This document shows positions 55,925 to 64,000 of a stretch of 64,000 nucleotides of DNA, piece by piece. Position 1 is the stretch's first letter. Each line of letters starts with the position of its first letter. Origin of the DNA: Nakamurella deserti (GTDB lineage: Bacteria > Actinomycetota > Actinomycetes > Mycobacteriales > Nakamurellaceae); the NCBI RefSeq assembly GCF_003260015.1, contig NZ_QCXS01000002.1:248001-312000 (forward strand), in the 5' to 3' direction. The notes under the pieces were generated by a model, which saw only the letters and a list, made by a program, of their open reading frames with translations, did no database searches and was not told the origin of the DNA. Made by a program: the position numbers and the translations under genes.

Positions 55925-56557
55925 CGAGCGCAGCGTCGGTCACCGCGCGCCCGCGCCGGCCTCCCGGGCAGCGGTGGCGCGACCGGACGGTCGGCGGTGC
56001 GGTGGGCCTTGGGGGACCGCAGAGAGGACCCGGCGACATGCCTGTGCGCCGCGTGACGAACGTGCGCCGGGATCGTCCCTGAGTTGTCAGGCGCCCTCCG
56101 GTGCCGCGGATCCGCCGCCGGAGGGCTTCGCCGTTCCCCGCCTCCTGTCACTCCTCCACGCAGGCCTCCCCCTGATCGGGTGGACCCTTTCGGGCTGTAC
56201 CACCCGTCAGGAGCAGTGTGCGGGGTGCATCCAGCGCGGTTCTGGGCCGCGATGCGACGCCTGAAGGCATCGATTCGCCCCGCAAACACCGCCGTTTACC
56301 GTGTTTTCGCAGCTCAGGACAGGTGGTTACGCTGAGTTCGCCGCGCCGGGCCGGCTCGCTCCATCGAGGTGAGCGCGTGGTTCCGGTCGGAACACAGCGT
56401 GACGGAGGCAAAAAACGGTCACGATGCGTTGTGCTCCATCCGACGGACAGTCAGAAGAAGCTGCCCTAAGCTCAGCGTTGTCACCACAGCAGTACACCGA
56501 AGCACCAGTGAGTGACTGATCCGTTCGAGATGCACCAGCGCCCATCCGGAGGCCGAC
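55925..56557. other. Intergenic stretch with one GC hairpin
   Basis: GCCCTCCGG (56,093) pairs with CCGGAGGGC (56,118), probably ending the DUF1707 transcript. No gene is supported in the remaining bases. 56,370-56,560 is AT richer and likely contains the promoter of the small membrane protein. Confidence 0.45.
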
Positions 56558-56803
56558 ATGTTGTGGTTCCTGCTCCTCGCCTTCCCGGCCATCGTCGTCG
56601 GGCTGGCCGTCGTGGCCCGCTCCGGCAAGGTCACCGAGACCGACACCGCGTGCGCCGTGCTGGACCTCCGACTGGATCGCCAGGCCGACCTGCTCCGCGC
56701 CGGCGCCGCCGCCCAGCCTGGCTGGGTGCCGCAGCAGCGCACCCCCTCCCGGGTCGCCCCCCGCCCGATGGCCGCCCGCGGCGTCGAGTTGCTGGCCGGC
56801 TGA
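56558..56803 (+). CDS. Small membrane protein of unknown function
   Basis: An 81-residue protein with GGAGG five bases before ATG 56558. One N-terminal hydrophobic helix (WFLLLAFPAIVVGLAVVA) is followed by an amphipathic, charged segment and a Pro/Arg-rich tail. No family is recognised. A perfect hairpin follows at 56,823, supporting it as a real monocistronic gene. Confidence 0.65.
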   Translation: MLWFLLLAFPAIVVGLAVVARSGKVTETDTACAVLDLRLDRQADLLRAGAAAQPGWVPQQRTPSRVAPRPMAARGVELLAG

Positions 56804-56822
56804 CTCCACCTCCGACCCTCCC

Positions 56823-56856
56823 AGGGCCGGTCACGCCTCCGGGCGTGACCGGCCCT
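56823..56856 (+). terminator. Perfect 15-bp hairpin after the small membrane protein
   Basis: AGGGCCGGTCACGCC and GGCGTGACCGGCCCT pair fully across TCCG. A further inverted repeat (GTCGGGAC...GTCCCGAC) lies at 56,890-56,921, before thrS. No T-run follows either. Confidence 0.75.
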
Positions 56857-57008
56857 GCGCGTTTCCCGGGTGGTGGTGGGCGGTCGGCGGTCGGGACGGG
56901 CCACCGCCGGCCTGTCCCGACCGTCCCCTCGTCCGGAATCGCGGTTGTCGGCGGCGACTAGTCTGCGAGGGTCGGAATCACCGCTGACCTACCTCTGGAG
57001 CAACTCTC

Positions 57009-59078
57009 GTGTCTGCCGCTGCCTGGTTCCCCTCGCCCGCCCGCATCCGGGTCGCGGCCGGCACCACGGCCGGCAGCGCGGTCCAGACCGCCGACCTGCC
57101 CCGCACCGGCCCGGACGCGATCGTCGTCGTCCGCGACGCCGAGGGCCGGTTGCGCGACCTCGCCTGGACACCTGACAGCGAGGCGGAGGTGGAGGCCGTG
57201 GCGGCGTCGAGTGAGGACGGACGCTCGGTCATCCGGCACAGCGCCGCGCACGTCCTCGCGCAGGCCGTCCAGCAGAAGTTCCCGGACGCGAAGCTCGGCA
57301 TCGGACCGTTCATCACCGACGGCTTCTACTACGACTTCGACGTCGAGAAGCCGTTCACTCCTGAGGATCTCGCCGACCTCGAGAAGCGGATGGCGAAGAT
57401 CGTCAAGGCCGGGCAGCGGTTCTCGCGACGCAGCTACGCCTCCCGGGAGGCCGCCCGCGAGGAACTGGCGGGGGAGCCCTACAAGCTGGAGCTGATCGAC
57501 CTCAAGGCGACCGACTCCGCCGACTCCGGCGAACTCATGGAGATCGACGCCGCCGACCCGCATCTCACCGCCTACGACAACCTGCACGCGCACACCGGCG
57601 ACCGCATCTGGGGCGACCTGTGCCGCGGCCCGCACGTGCCCACCACCCGCTACATCCCGGCCGTCAAGCTCATGCGCAGCGCCGCCGCGTACTGGCGGGG
57701 CAGTGACAAGAACCCGCAGTTGCAGCGCATCTACGGCACCGCCTGGGAGTCCACCGACGCGCTGGACGCCCACCTGACCCGGATCGCCGAGGCCGAGCGC
57801 CGCGACCACCGCCGGCTGGGCACCGAGCTCGACCTGTTCTCGTTCCCGGACGAGATCGGCTCGGGGTTGGCGGTGTTCCACCCCAAGGGCGGCATCATCC
57901 GGCAGGAGATGGAGAACTACTCCCGGCAGCGGCACACCGAGGCCGGCTACGAGTTCGTCTACTCGCCGCACATCACCAAGGGTGCGCTGTTCGAGACCTC
58001 GGGCCACCTGCAGTGGTACGCCGACGGCATGTTCCCGCCCATGCACCTCGACGAGGAGCACCACCCCGACGGCACCGTGAAGCGGCAGGGGCAGGACTAC
58101 TACCTCAAGCCGATGAACTGCCCGTTCCACAACCTGATCTTCCGGTCCCGCGGCCGCTCCTACCGGGAGCTGCCGCTGCGGCTGTTCGAGTTCGGCTCGG
58201 TGTACCGCTACGAGAAGTCCGGCGTCATCCACGGTCTCACCCGGGTCCGGGGGATGACGCAGGACGACGCGCACATCTACTGCACCCCCGACCAGCTGCA
58301 GGACGAGATCAAGTCGCTGCTGAAGTTCGTCATCGACCTGCTGCGTGACTACGGCCTGGACGACTTCTACCTGGAGCTGTCCACCCGCAACCTCGAGAAG
58401 TCCGTCGGCACGGACGAGCAGTGGGAGACTGCGACCGACGCGCTGCGCACGGCCGCGGAGGATTCGGGGCTGGACCTCGTGCTCGACGAGGGCGGGGCGG
58501 CGTTCTACGCCCCCAAGATCTCCGTACAGGCCAAGGACGCGATCGGGCGCACCTGGCAGATGAGCACCATCCAGGTCGACTTCCAGCTGCCGGAGCGGTT
58601 CCACCTCGAGTACACCGGGTCCGACGGCCAGAAGGCCCAGCCGTACATGATCCACCGGGCCCTGTTCGGCTCCATCGAGCGGTTCTTCGGTGTGCTCACC
58701 GAGCACTACGCGGGCGCCTTCCCGGCCTGGCTGGCGCCGGTCCAGGTCGTCGGCATCCCGGTCGCCGAGGCGTTCGGTGACCACCTGCAGGAGGTGGTGG
58801 ACGGGCTGCGCCGGAAGGGGATCCGCGCCGAGGTCGACCACTCCGACGACCGGATGCAGAAGAAGATCCGCAACCACACCGCGCTCAAGGTGCCGTTCCA
58901 GCTGCTGGCCGGCGCCAAGGACGTCGAGGCCGGGGCGGTGTCGTTCCGGTTCCGCGACGGCAGCCAGGTCAACCAGGTGCCGGTGGCCGATGCGGTCGAC
59001 GCGATCGTGGCCTGGGTGGGCGAGCGCCGCAACGAGTCGCCGTCCGCGGTGGCGCCGGCGTTCGCGTCGCTGGGCTAG
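57009..59078 (+). CDS. thrS: Threonyl-tRNA synthetase
   Basis: A 689-residue class II synthetase. Domain order is complete: an N-terminal TGS-like region; the editing/SAD domain with [11 protein letters not shown] (about 77); the catalytic core with class II motif 1 around [16 protein letters not shown], zinc ligand Cys in [10 protein letters not shown], motif 2 [24 protein letters not shown] and motif 3 [15 protein letters not shown]; then an anticodon-binding domain. GTG 57009 has GGAG upstream. No T-box leader was found. Gene order with the following genes equals the mycobacterial thrS-pimA cluster. Confidence 0.97.
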   Translation: MSAAAWFPSPARIRVAAGTTAGSAVQTADLPRTGPDAIVVVRDAEGRLRDLAWTPDSEAEVEAVAASSEDGRSVIRHSAAHVLAQAVQQKFPDAKLGIGPFITDGFYYDFDVEKPFTPEDLADLEKRMAKIVKAGQRFSRRSYASREAAREELAGEPYKLELIDLKATDSADSGELMEIDAADPHLTAYDNLHAHTGDRIWGDLCRGPHVPTTRYIPAVKLMRSAAAYWRGSDKNPQLQRIYGTAWESTDALDAHLTRIAEAERRDHRRLGTELDLFSFPDEIGSGLAVFHPKGGIIRQEMENYSRQRHTEAGYEFVYSPHITKGALFETSGHLQWYADGMFPPMHLDEEHHPDGTVKRQGQDYYLKPMNCPFHNLIFRSRGRSYRELPLRLFEFGSVYRYEKSGVIHGLTRVRGMTQDDAHIYCTPDQLQDEIKSLLKFVIDLLRDYGLDDFYLELSTRNLEKSVGTDEQWETATDALRTAAEDSGLDLVLDEGGAAFYAPKISVQAKDAIGRTWQMSTIQVDFQLPERFHLEYTGSDGQKAQPYMIHRALFGSIERFFGVLTEHYAGAFPAWLAPVQVVGIPVAEAFGDHLQEVVDGLRRKGIRAEVDHSDDRMQKKIRNHTALKVPFQLLAGAKDVEAGAVSFRFRDGSQVNQVPVADAVDAIVAWVGERRNESPSAVAPAFASLG

Positions 59079-59080
59079 GC

Positions 59081-59632
59081 GTGGCCGTGGACGGACAGGT
59101 GCTGGAACCCCAGGACGGCGCGGGGGAGCGGGACGGGCTGCAACGGCTGTGGACGCCGCACCGGATGGCCTACATCCAGGGCGAGAACAAGCCGTCGGGT
59201 CCGGGCGCCGGTGACGACTGCCCGTTCTGCCGGATCCCGGCGATGGACGACGCCGACGGGCTGATCCTGGCCCGCGGGACGTCGGTGTTCGCGGTGCTGA
59301 ACCTGTTCCCCTACAACCCGGGCCATCTGATGGTCGTCCCGTACCGACACGTCGCCGACTACACCGAGCTGACGCTCGACGAGACCGCGGAGCTGGCGGC
59401 GATGACCCGCCGCGCCATGACGGTCGTCCGTCAGGTGTCCGCGCCGCACGGGTTCAACCTCGGCATGAACCAGGGAGCGGTGGCCGGCGCCGGCATCGCC
59501 GCACACCTGCACCAGCACCTGGTGCCCCGCTGGGGCGGCGACGCCAACTTCATGCCCGTCATCGGCCACACCAAGGTGCTCCCGCAGCTGCTGGGGCAGA
59601 CCCGGCAGATGATCGCCGACGCCTGGGGCTGA
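59081..59632 (+). CDS. HIT-family hydrolase (diadenosine polyphosphate-type)
   Basis: A 183-residue HIT protein with the histidine triad HLHQHLVPRW near residue 147 and the upstream substrate-binding strand NLFPYNPGHLMVVPYRH. A CPFCRI motif may bind zinc. It is the positional equivalent of the mycobacterial HIT gene between thrS and pgsA, an Ap4A phosphorylase. GTG 59081 is chosen; GTG 59087 is also possible. It follows thrS by two bases, so co-transcription is expected. Confidence 0.92.
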   Translation: MAVDGQVLEPQDGAGERDGLQRLWTPHRMAYIQGENKPSGPGAGDDCPFCRIPAMDDADGLILARGTSVFAVLNLFPYNPGHLMVVPYRHVADYTELTLDETAELAAMTRRAMTVVRQVSAPHGFNLGMNQGAVAGAGIAAHLHQHLVPRWGGDANFMPVIGHTKVLPQLLGQTRQMIADAWG

Positions 59633-60291
59633 ACGGGCGCTGATCCCGCGGCCCGGGTTCGGGTCGGCGGGCCCCCGGGCGCGGACCGTCACCCCTGATG
59701 CCGGCCGGCTCGGAGCGGCCGGCCCGCAGCCGGGATGCCGCCGAGGAGCCGTCACCCCCGGTGCCGGCCTCGCCCCGAGAAGTCGCCCGCAGCGGGACGC
59801 GGGGCGGGCCGGCCCGGTCCCGTCCGCGGCGACCCGGTGGACCGATCCTGCCGCGCCCGGTCGGACGGCGGGGCGCGTGTTTCCGCCCGGTAAACATTTC
59901 CCGCCCGTCACGCCGTCCGCTCCGCGTTCCGGCGCATCGTCGCAGCTCACCGCCGCATCGTGGCGGACCGACGGCACCGGTTCCGGGCCTCGGACCGTCG
60001 GTGGCCCGTCCGGGCGTCCCGGCGGCCTGATACTGGTGGGCGGTGCGGCCGGGAGTTCGCCGGCGCGCCCCGACGACGGGATGACCGCCGTCGGTCGCCG
60101 GGGAACGACGATGTTCCCGCCCGGTCCGGGCGTCGGCTGCGGTGACGGACAGTGACCGATCCCGAGCGGAACTCCACCCGTCCAGCACGGTCGTCGGCGT
60201 CGGATCACGGGTTGACTCGAGGTGGCCGGCGTCGTCGCCGGCGGGTGAGGAATGTCGGCGCCGTCCGGCTCGTCCAGAGGAGGTCTTCGCA
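59633..60291. other. Gene-free GC-rich interval
   Basis: About 660 bp with no supported gene, RNA or strong repeat. Open frames are compositional. The 3' end carries the AGGAGG ribosome-binding site of the amidotransferase. Confidence 0.5.
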
Positions 60292-61053
60292 GTGTGTCGT
60301 CTGCTCGGTGTGGTCAGCCCCCGGCCGTTGCCGTTGACCGAATCCATCGGTGAACACCTGGCGCCGTTCGAGGCGCTGTCCAGCCTGCACTGCGACGGCT
60401 GGGGCATCGCCAGCTGGGGCGGCACCGACACCCTCCAGGTGCACAAGGCCCCCGAGCCGGCCCGGACCAGCCGGCGCTTCGACGAGATCGCCGAGAAGAC
60501 GATGACCGACGCCGCGCTGCTGCACCTGCGCAAGGCCTCGCCGGGGATGGAGCTCTCGGTCGCCAACACCCACCCGTTCAGCGACGGCCGCTATGCGCTG
60601 GCCCACAACGGCTACTGCGGCACCGTCGAGGACCTCGACGCGATCGTCGCCGAGGTCGGCGGCGCCCCCGCGGTCGGCACCACCGACAGCGAGCGCTACT
60701 TCTCGATCGTGATGGCCCTGCTGGCGGACCTGCCGCCGGCGGCGGCGCTGCTCGAGGCGGCCGCCCGGATCGGCCGCGGTGCGAACCTCTGTGCCCTGAA
60801 CACCCTGCTGCTCACCCCGGACGCGCTGTACGCCATGTGCTACTACGACCCGGTGAAGTGCGCGGACGAACCGGGCGGCGTCGAGGGCTACTTCCTGCAC
60901 TACACGGTCAGCCGCCGCGAGGTCCTCGTCGCCTCCACCGGGTGGGACCGGGAGATCGACCGCTGGTCGCCGCTGCCCAACGGCGAGGTGCTGGAGATCT
61001 CCCGGCACACGCTCGAGGTCAACCTCTACAGCCGCGCCGAGTCCGCGGCCTGA
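60292..61053 (+). CDS. Class II glutamine amidotransferase domain protein
   Basis: A 253-residue Ntn-type glutaminase. The nucleophile Cys is residue 2 after GTG 60292 (VCRLLGVVSP), which fixes the start; AGGAGGT precedes it. Further family features are CDGWGIASW, LHLRKASPG, NTHPFSDGRYALAHNG and TDSERYF. The fold is shared with EgtC and YafJ-like proteins, but no egtA, egtB or egtD gene is nearby, so an ergothioneine role is not supported. It is inserted between the HIT gene and pgsA. Confidence 0.88.
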   Translation: MCRLLGVVSPRPLPLTESIGEHLAPFEALSSLHCDGWGIASWGGTDTLQVHKAPEPARTSRRFDEIAEKTMTDAALLHLRKASPGMELSVANTHPFSDGRYALAHNGYCGTVEDLDAIVAEVGGAPAVGTTDSERYFSIVMALLADLPPAAALLEAAARIGRGANLCALNTLLLTPDALYAMCYYDPVKCADEPGGVEGYFLHYTVSRREVLVASTGWDREIDRWSPLPNGEVLEISRHTLEVNLYSRAESAA

Positions 61054-61196
61054 GCCGCGGGCGGCGCCACGGACCCGCCCGGCACGCTCTCGGGCCGAAC
61101 GGAAGGACCTCCGGCTGCCGCTATCGTGAACCTTCCACCTGTCCACGGCTCTGCCACCACCCGTGCACGCCCCTGCTCCGAACGAGGATTCCCGTC

Positions 61197-61820
61197 ATGC
61201 TCAACGCGCTCGCCCGTGGCGCTGTGTCACGGGTGACCGATCCGGTCGGTCGCGCGCTGCTCCGGGTGGGTCTGACCCCGGACGCCGTCACCGTCATCGG
61301 CACCGCCGGCGTCGTGGCGGGGGCGGTGTTCCTGATCGGGGCCGGTCACCTGTTCTGGGGCACGATGGCCGTGACCGTCTTCGTGTTCTTCGACCTCTTC
61401 GACGGGGCGATGGCCCGGGCCCGCGGCCACGGCACCGACTTCGGTGTGGTCCTGGACGCCTCGTGCGACCGGATCGCCGACGGCGCGCTCTTCGGCGCCA
61501 TCGCCTTCGCGGCCTTCCAGCACCTGCACAACCCGTCGCTGGCCATCGCCGCGCTGATCTGCCTGACCGCCGGCCAGGTCGTGTCCTACATCAAGGCCCG
61601 CGCCGACTCGGTGGACCTGCGCATCACCGGCGCACTCGCCGAGCGCGCCGAACGCAACGTGCTCGGCCTGGTCGGCGCCGGCCTGCAGGGCATCGGGGTG
61701 CCGTACGCGCTGGCCGTGTGCCTGTGGGTGCTGGCCGCGGCGAGCGTGTTCACGGTGGTGCAGCGCATCGTGCAGGTCAAGCGCGCCTACGTCCGGCGGG
61801 AAGCGGCCCAGCCGCGGTGA
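61197..61820 (+). CDS. pgsA: Phosphatidylinositol phosphate synthase (CDP-alcohol phosphatidyltransferase)
   Basis: A 207-residue integral membrane enzyme that joins CDP-diacylglycerol and inositol phosphate, the first step to phosphatidylinositol mannosides. The CDP-alcohol signature DG-AR-G-D-D is visible in FDGAMARARGHGTDFG and VVLDASCDRIAD (about 62-90). Six hydrophobic helices are present. ATG 61197 follows GAGGA. Its stop overlaps the patA start (GTGA). Confidence 0.93.
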   Translation: MLNALARGAVSRVTDPVGRALLRVGLTPDAVTVIGTAGVVAGAVFLIGAGHLFWGTMAVTVFVFFDLFDGAMARARGHGTDFGVVLDASCDRIADGALFGAIAFAAFQHLHNPSLAIAALICLTAGQVVSYIKARADSVDLRITGALAERAERNVLGLVGAGLQGIGVPYALAVCLWVLAAASVFTVVQRIVQVKRAYVRREAAQPR

Positions 61821-62752
61821 GCGCCCGCACGGACCGCCTGGTCGCCGCCGGGTACGGCGCGGGCTGGTCGTTGGTCAAGGCGCTGCCGGAGGGCTTTACC
61901 GCCCGGGCCGCCGACCGGGCCGCCGACCTCGCGTTCCGGCGCCGCGGACCGGCGACGGTCCGGCTGGCCCGCAATCTCCGCCGGGTCCTCGGCGACGACG
62001 CCACCCCCGCCGCGCTGTCGGCGGTCACCCGCGCCGGGCTGCGGTCCTACGCCCGGTACTGGCGGGAGACCTTCCGGCTGCCGACGATGGACCACGAGGC
62101 GGTGGTTGCGGGATTCCTGCCCCGACTCGCCGGTATCGAGCACATCCGGGCCGCGATGGAGGCCGGCCGCGGTGTGGTCCTGCCGCTGCCGCACTCCGGG
62201 AACTGGGACATCGCCGGGCTGGGGATGACCCACGAGTACGGCACCTTCACCACCGTCGCCGAGCGGCTCAAACCCGAGTCGCTGTACGACAGGTTCGTCG
62301 CCTACCGGGAGAGCCTCGGTTTCGAGGTGCTGCCGCTCACCGGCGGCGCCAACCCGACCACCGTGCTGCGGGAACGGCTGGAGAACGGCGGCATGGTCTG
62401 CCTCGTCGCCGACCGCGACCTGTCGGCGCGGGGCGTCGAGGTGGACTTCTTCGGCGAGCGCACCCGGATGCCCGCCGGCCCGGCGATGCTCGCCGCCGTC
62501 ACCGGCGCCGCGCTGTGCCCCGCCCACATCTGGAACACCGCCGACGGCTGGGCCGGCGACATCGGCGCGCCGCTGGCACTGCGCGGCGAGCGGCTCCGTG
62601 ACCAGGTGCGCGACGGCACCCAGCAGGTCGCCGACTTCTTCGCCTCCCGGATCGCCGAGCACCCCGCCGACTGGCACATGATGCAGCCGCTGTGGCTGTC
62701 GGACCTGCGGCCGCGGCCGGGTGACCCGAACCCACCCGTCGATCCCGCATGA
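61817..62752 (+). CDS. patA: Phosphatidylinositol mannoside acyltransferase
   Basis: A 311-residue LPLAT-family (HtrB/LpxL-like) acyltransferase that adds a fatty acid to the mannose of PIM on the cytosolic face. The catalytic HxxxxD box is HSGNWD (about 127-132), followed by VAERLKPESLYDRFVAYR and LVADRDLSARGVEVDFFG. GTG 61817 overlaps the pgsA stop and its own stop overlaps the pimA ATG, so the three enzymes are translationally coupled in pathway order. Confidence 0.94.
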   Translation: MSARTDRLVAAGYGAGWSLVKALPEGFTARAADRAADLAFRRRGPATVRLARNLRRVLGDDATPAALSAVTRAGLRSYARYWRETFRLPTMDHEAVVAGFLPRLAGIEHIRAAMEAGRGVVLPLPHSGNWDIAGLGMTHEYGTFTTVAERLKPESLYDRFVAYRESLGFEVLPLTGGANPTTVLRERLENGGMVCLVADRDLSARGVEVDFFGERTRMPAGPAMLAAVTGAALCPAHIWNTADGWAGDIGAPLALRGERLRDQVRDGTQQVADFFASRIAEHPADWHMMQPLWLSDLRPRPGDPNPPVDPA

Positions 62753-63879
62753 GGATCGGCCTCGTCTGTCCGTACTCCTTCGACGTGCCCGGCGGCGTGC
62801 AGGGGCACGTGCTCGAGGTCGCCCAGGTACTGACCGATCGCGGCCACGACGTCTCGGTGCTGGCCCCGGGGGAGGAGGACGCGGACCTGCCCGGGTTCGT
62901 CGTCCCCGCCGGCCGCAGCGTCGCCATCCCGTACAACGGCTCGGTGGCGCGACTGTCGTTCGGCCCCGTCAGCTACACCCGGGTGCGGCGGTGGATCCGC
63001 GACGGACGGTTCGACGTCCTGCACGTCCACGAACCGGTGGCGCCCAGCCTGTCGATGCTGGCCCTCATCGTCGCCGAGGGCCCGATCGTGGCGACCTTCC
63101 ACACCGCCAACCCCAAGTCCAAGGCGCTGGCCGCGTTCCAGGGCATGCTGCAGCCGTTCATGGAGAAGATCACCGGCCGGATCGCCGTCAGCGAGCTGGC
63201 CCGGCAGGTGCAGGTGGAACACCTCGGGGGCGACGCGGTCATCATCCCCAACGGGGTGGACACCTCCTTCTACGCCGACGCCCCGCCGCTGCCCGGCTAC
63301 CCGCGGGCCGGCGGCACCATCGGTTTCGTCGGCCGCTACGCCGAGCCCCGCAAGGGGATGGCGGTGCTGCTGGCGGCGATGGAGCTGCTGCTGCCCACCC
63401 ACCCCGCGCTGGAGCTGCTGGTCGCCGGGGCCGGCGACCCCGACGAGCTGATGGACGCCGCCGGGCCACGGCTCGCCGGTCACCTGCGCCTGCTCGGTCA
63501 GGTCAGCAACGGCGACAAGGCCGCCATGCTGTCGTCGGTGGACGTCTACTGCGCTCCCAACACCGGCGGCGAGAGCTTCGGCATGATCCTCACCGAAGCG
63601 ATGGCCGCCGGGGCCGCGGTCGTCGCGTCCGACCTCGACGCCTTCCGCCGCGTGCTCGACAACGGCCGCTGCGGCGTGCTCTTCCCGGTCGGGGACGCGG
63701 TCGGGCTGGCCGCGGCGCTGGCCCGCACCCTGGATGCGGCCGCCGCCCGGGCCGCGACGGTGGCGAGGGCGTCCGCGGCCGTGCGTCGCTACGACTGGTC
63801 AGTCGTCACCGACCAGATCCTGCAGGTCTACGACACCGTCATCGCCGCCGACCCGCGGTCCGTGGTGGAGGCCGAGTGA
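62749..63879 (+). CDS. pimA: Phosphatidyl-myo-inositol mannosyltransferase PimA
   Basis: A 376-residue GT4 enzyme that transfers mannose from GDP-mannose to phosphatidylinositol. The glycine-rich GGVQGHV loop (about 15-21), VLHVHEPVAPS, IPNGVD, FVGRYAEPRKGM and the EX7E motif in GESFGMILTEA (about 274) are all present. ATG 62749 overlaps the patA stop. Length and order equal the mycobacterial protein. Confidence 0.95.
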   Translation: MRIGLVCPYSFDVPGGVQGHVLEVAQVLTDRGHDVSVLAPGEEDADLPGFVVPAGRSVAIPYNGSVARLSFGPVSYTRVRRWIRDGRFDVLHVHEPVAPSLSMLALIVAEGPIVATFHTANPKSKALAAFQGMLQPFMEKITGRIAVSELARQVQVEHLGGDAVIIPNGVDTSFYADAPPLPGYPRAGGTIGFVGRYAEPRKGMAVLLAAMELLLPTHPALELLVAGAGDPDELMDAAGPRLAGHLRLLGQVSNGDKAAMLSSVDVYCAPNTGGESFGMILTEAMAAGAAVVASDLDAFRRVLDNGRCGVLFPVGDAVGLAAALARTLDAAAARAATVARASAAVRRYDWSVVTDQILQVYDTVIAADPRSVVEAE

Positions 63880-63904
63880 ACACGGCCCGGCCGGCGGGCC
63901 CGGC

Positions 63905-64000
63905 GTGAACCTCGTCATCGCCGCGATCATCGTGGTCCTGCTGGTCTGCGCCTTCCGGCTGTACCGGCTGGCCACCCGGCTCGACCGGCTGCACCGCCGG
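63905..64000 (+). CDS. Start of a conserved membrane protein (cut by window edge)
   Basis: GTG 63905 opens 32 codons to the window end: a hydrophobic helix (VIAAIIVVLLVCAF) followed by RLYRLATRLDRLHRR. In mycobacteria the gene after pimA encodes a membrane protein with a hydrolase domain, and this N-terminus fits. A 10-codon frame (63,876-63,908) bridges the pimA stop to this start. Confidence 0.6.
   Translation, partial: MNLVIAAIIVVLLVCAFRLYRLATRLDRLHRR

Noticed and set aside
56857-57008. T-box riboswitch for thrS
   Set aside because: No conserved T-box bulge or specifier structure; only a simple inverted repeat is seen.
1-64000. CRISPR array
   Set aside because: All repeat arrays are contiguous tandem repeats without unique spacers of constant length, and no cas gene is present.

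Overview
The window is chromosomal DNA from a high-GC, Gram-positive actinobacterium. The evidence is a mycobacterial-type phosphatidylinositol mannoside gene order (thrS, HIT protein, pgsA, patA, pimA), an SsgA-family protein, an LAxTG-type sorting signal and very GC-rich codon use. Such organisms with type IV pili include Nakamurella and Geodermatophilaceae relatives, but that placement is inference.

Positions 1 to about 26,400 form a defence island of visibly lower GC than the rest. It holds a C5-cytosine methyltransferase and a Vsr-type mismatch endonuclease, then a complete class 1 DISARM operon on the minus strand (drmD, drmMI, drmA, drmB, drmC), whose genes overlap or nearly touch. A second SNF2 helicase diverges from drmD and meets a GIY-YIG protein. 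Then comes a minus-strand unit: a membrane-anchored alpha/beta hydrolase, a DNA2/NAM7-type helicase gene broken by at least three frameshifts and two stops, and an HNH nuclease coupled to it by an ATGA overlap. The island ends at the 3' end of tRNA-Val(GAC).

Positions 26,400 to 35,000 hold tRNA-Val, tRNA-Cys, tRNA-Gly, an SsgA-family protein and a second tRNA-Val. A surface-polysaccharide block follows: a secreted GH26 glycosidase, a cellulose/mannan-synthase-like GT2, a GH26 lipoprotein and a transmembrane Ser/Thr kinase. Tandem repeats sit in the gaps.

Positions 35,000 to 55,000 hold a nine-module Ig-like cell-wall adhesin, then divergently a complete monoderm type IV pilus operon (pilB, pilT, pilC, two pilins, pilD, pilM, pilN, pilO and three large prepilin-like or surface proteins with Ig, FN3, LamG-like and ricin-like modules). 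A FliA/WhiG-type sigma factor faces it across a repeat array. Kinase, sigma factor, adhesin, pili and polysaccharide enzymes together look like an adhesion and surface-behaviour region.

Positions 55,000 to 64,000 return to housekeeping: a DUF1707 protein, a small membrane protein, thrS, a HIT hydrolase, a class II glutamine amidotransferase, and pgsA-patA-pimA for phosphatidylinositol mannosides, with the next membrane protein cut by the window edge.
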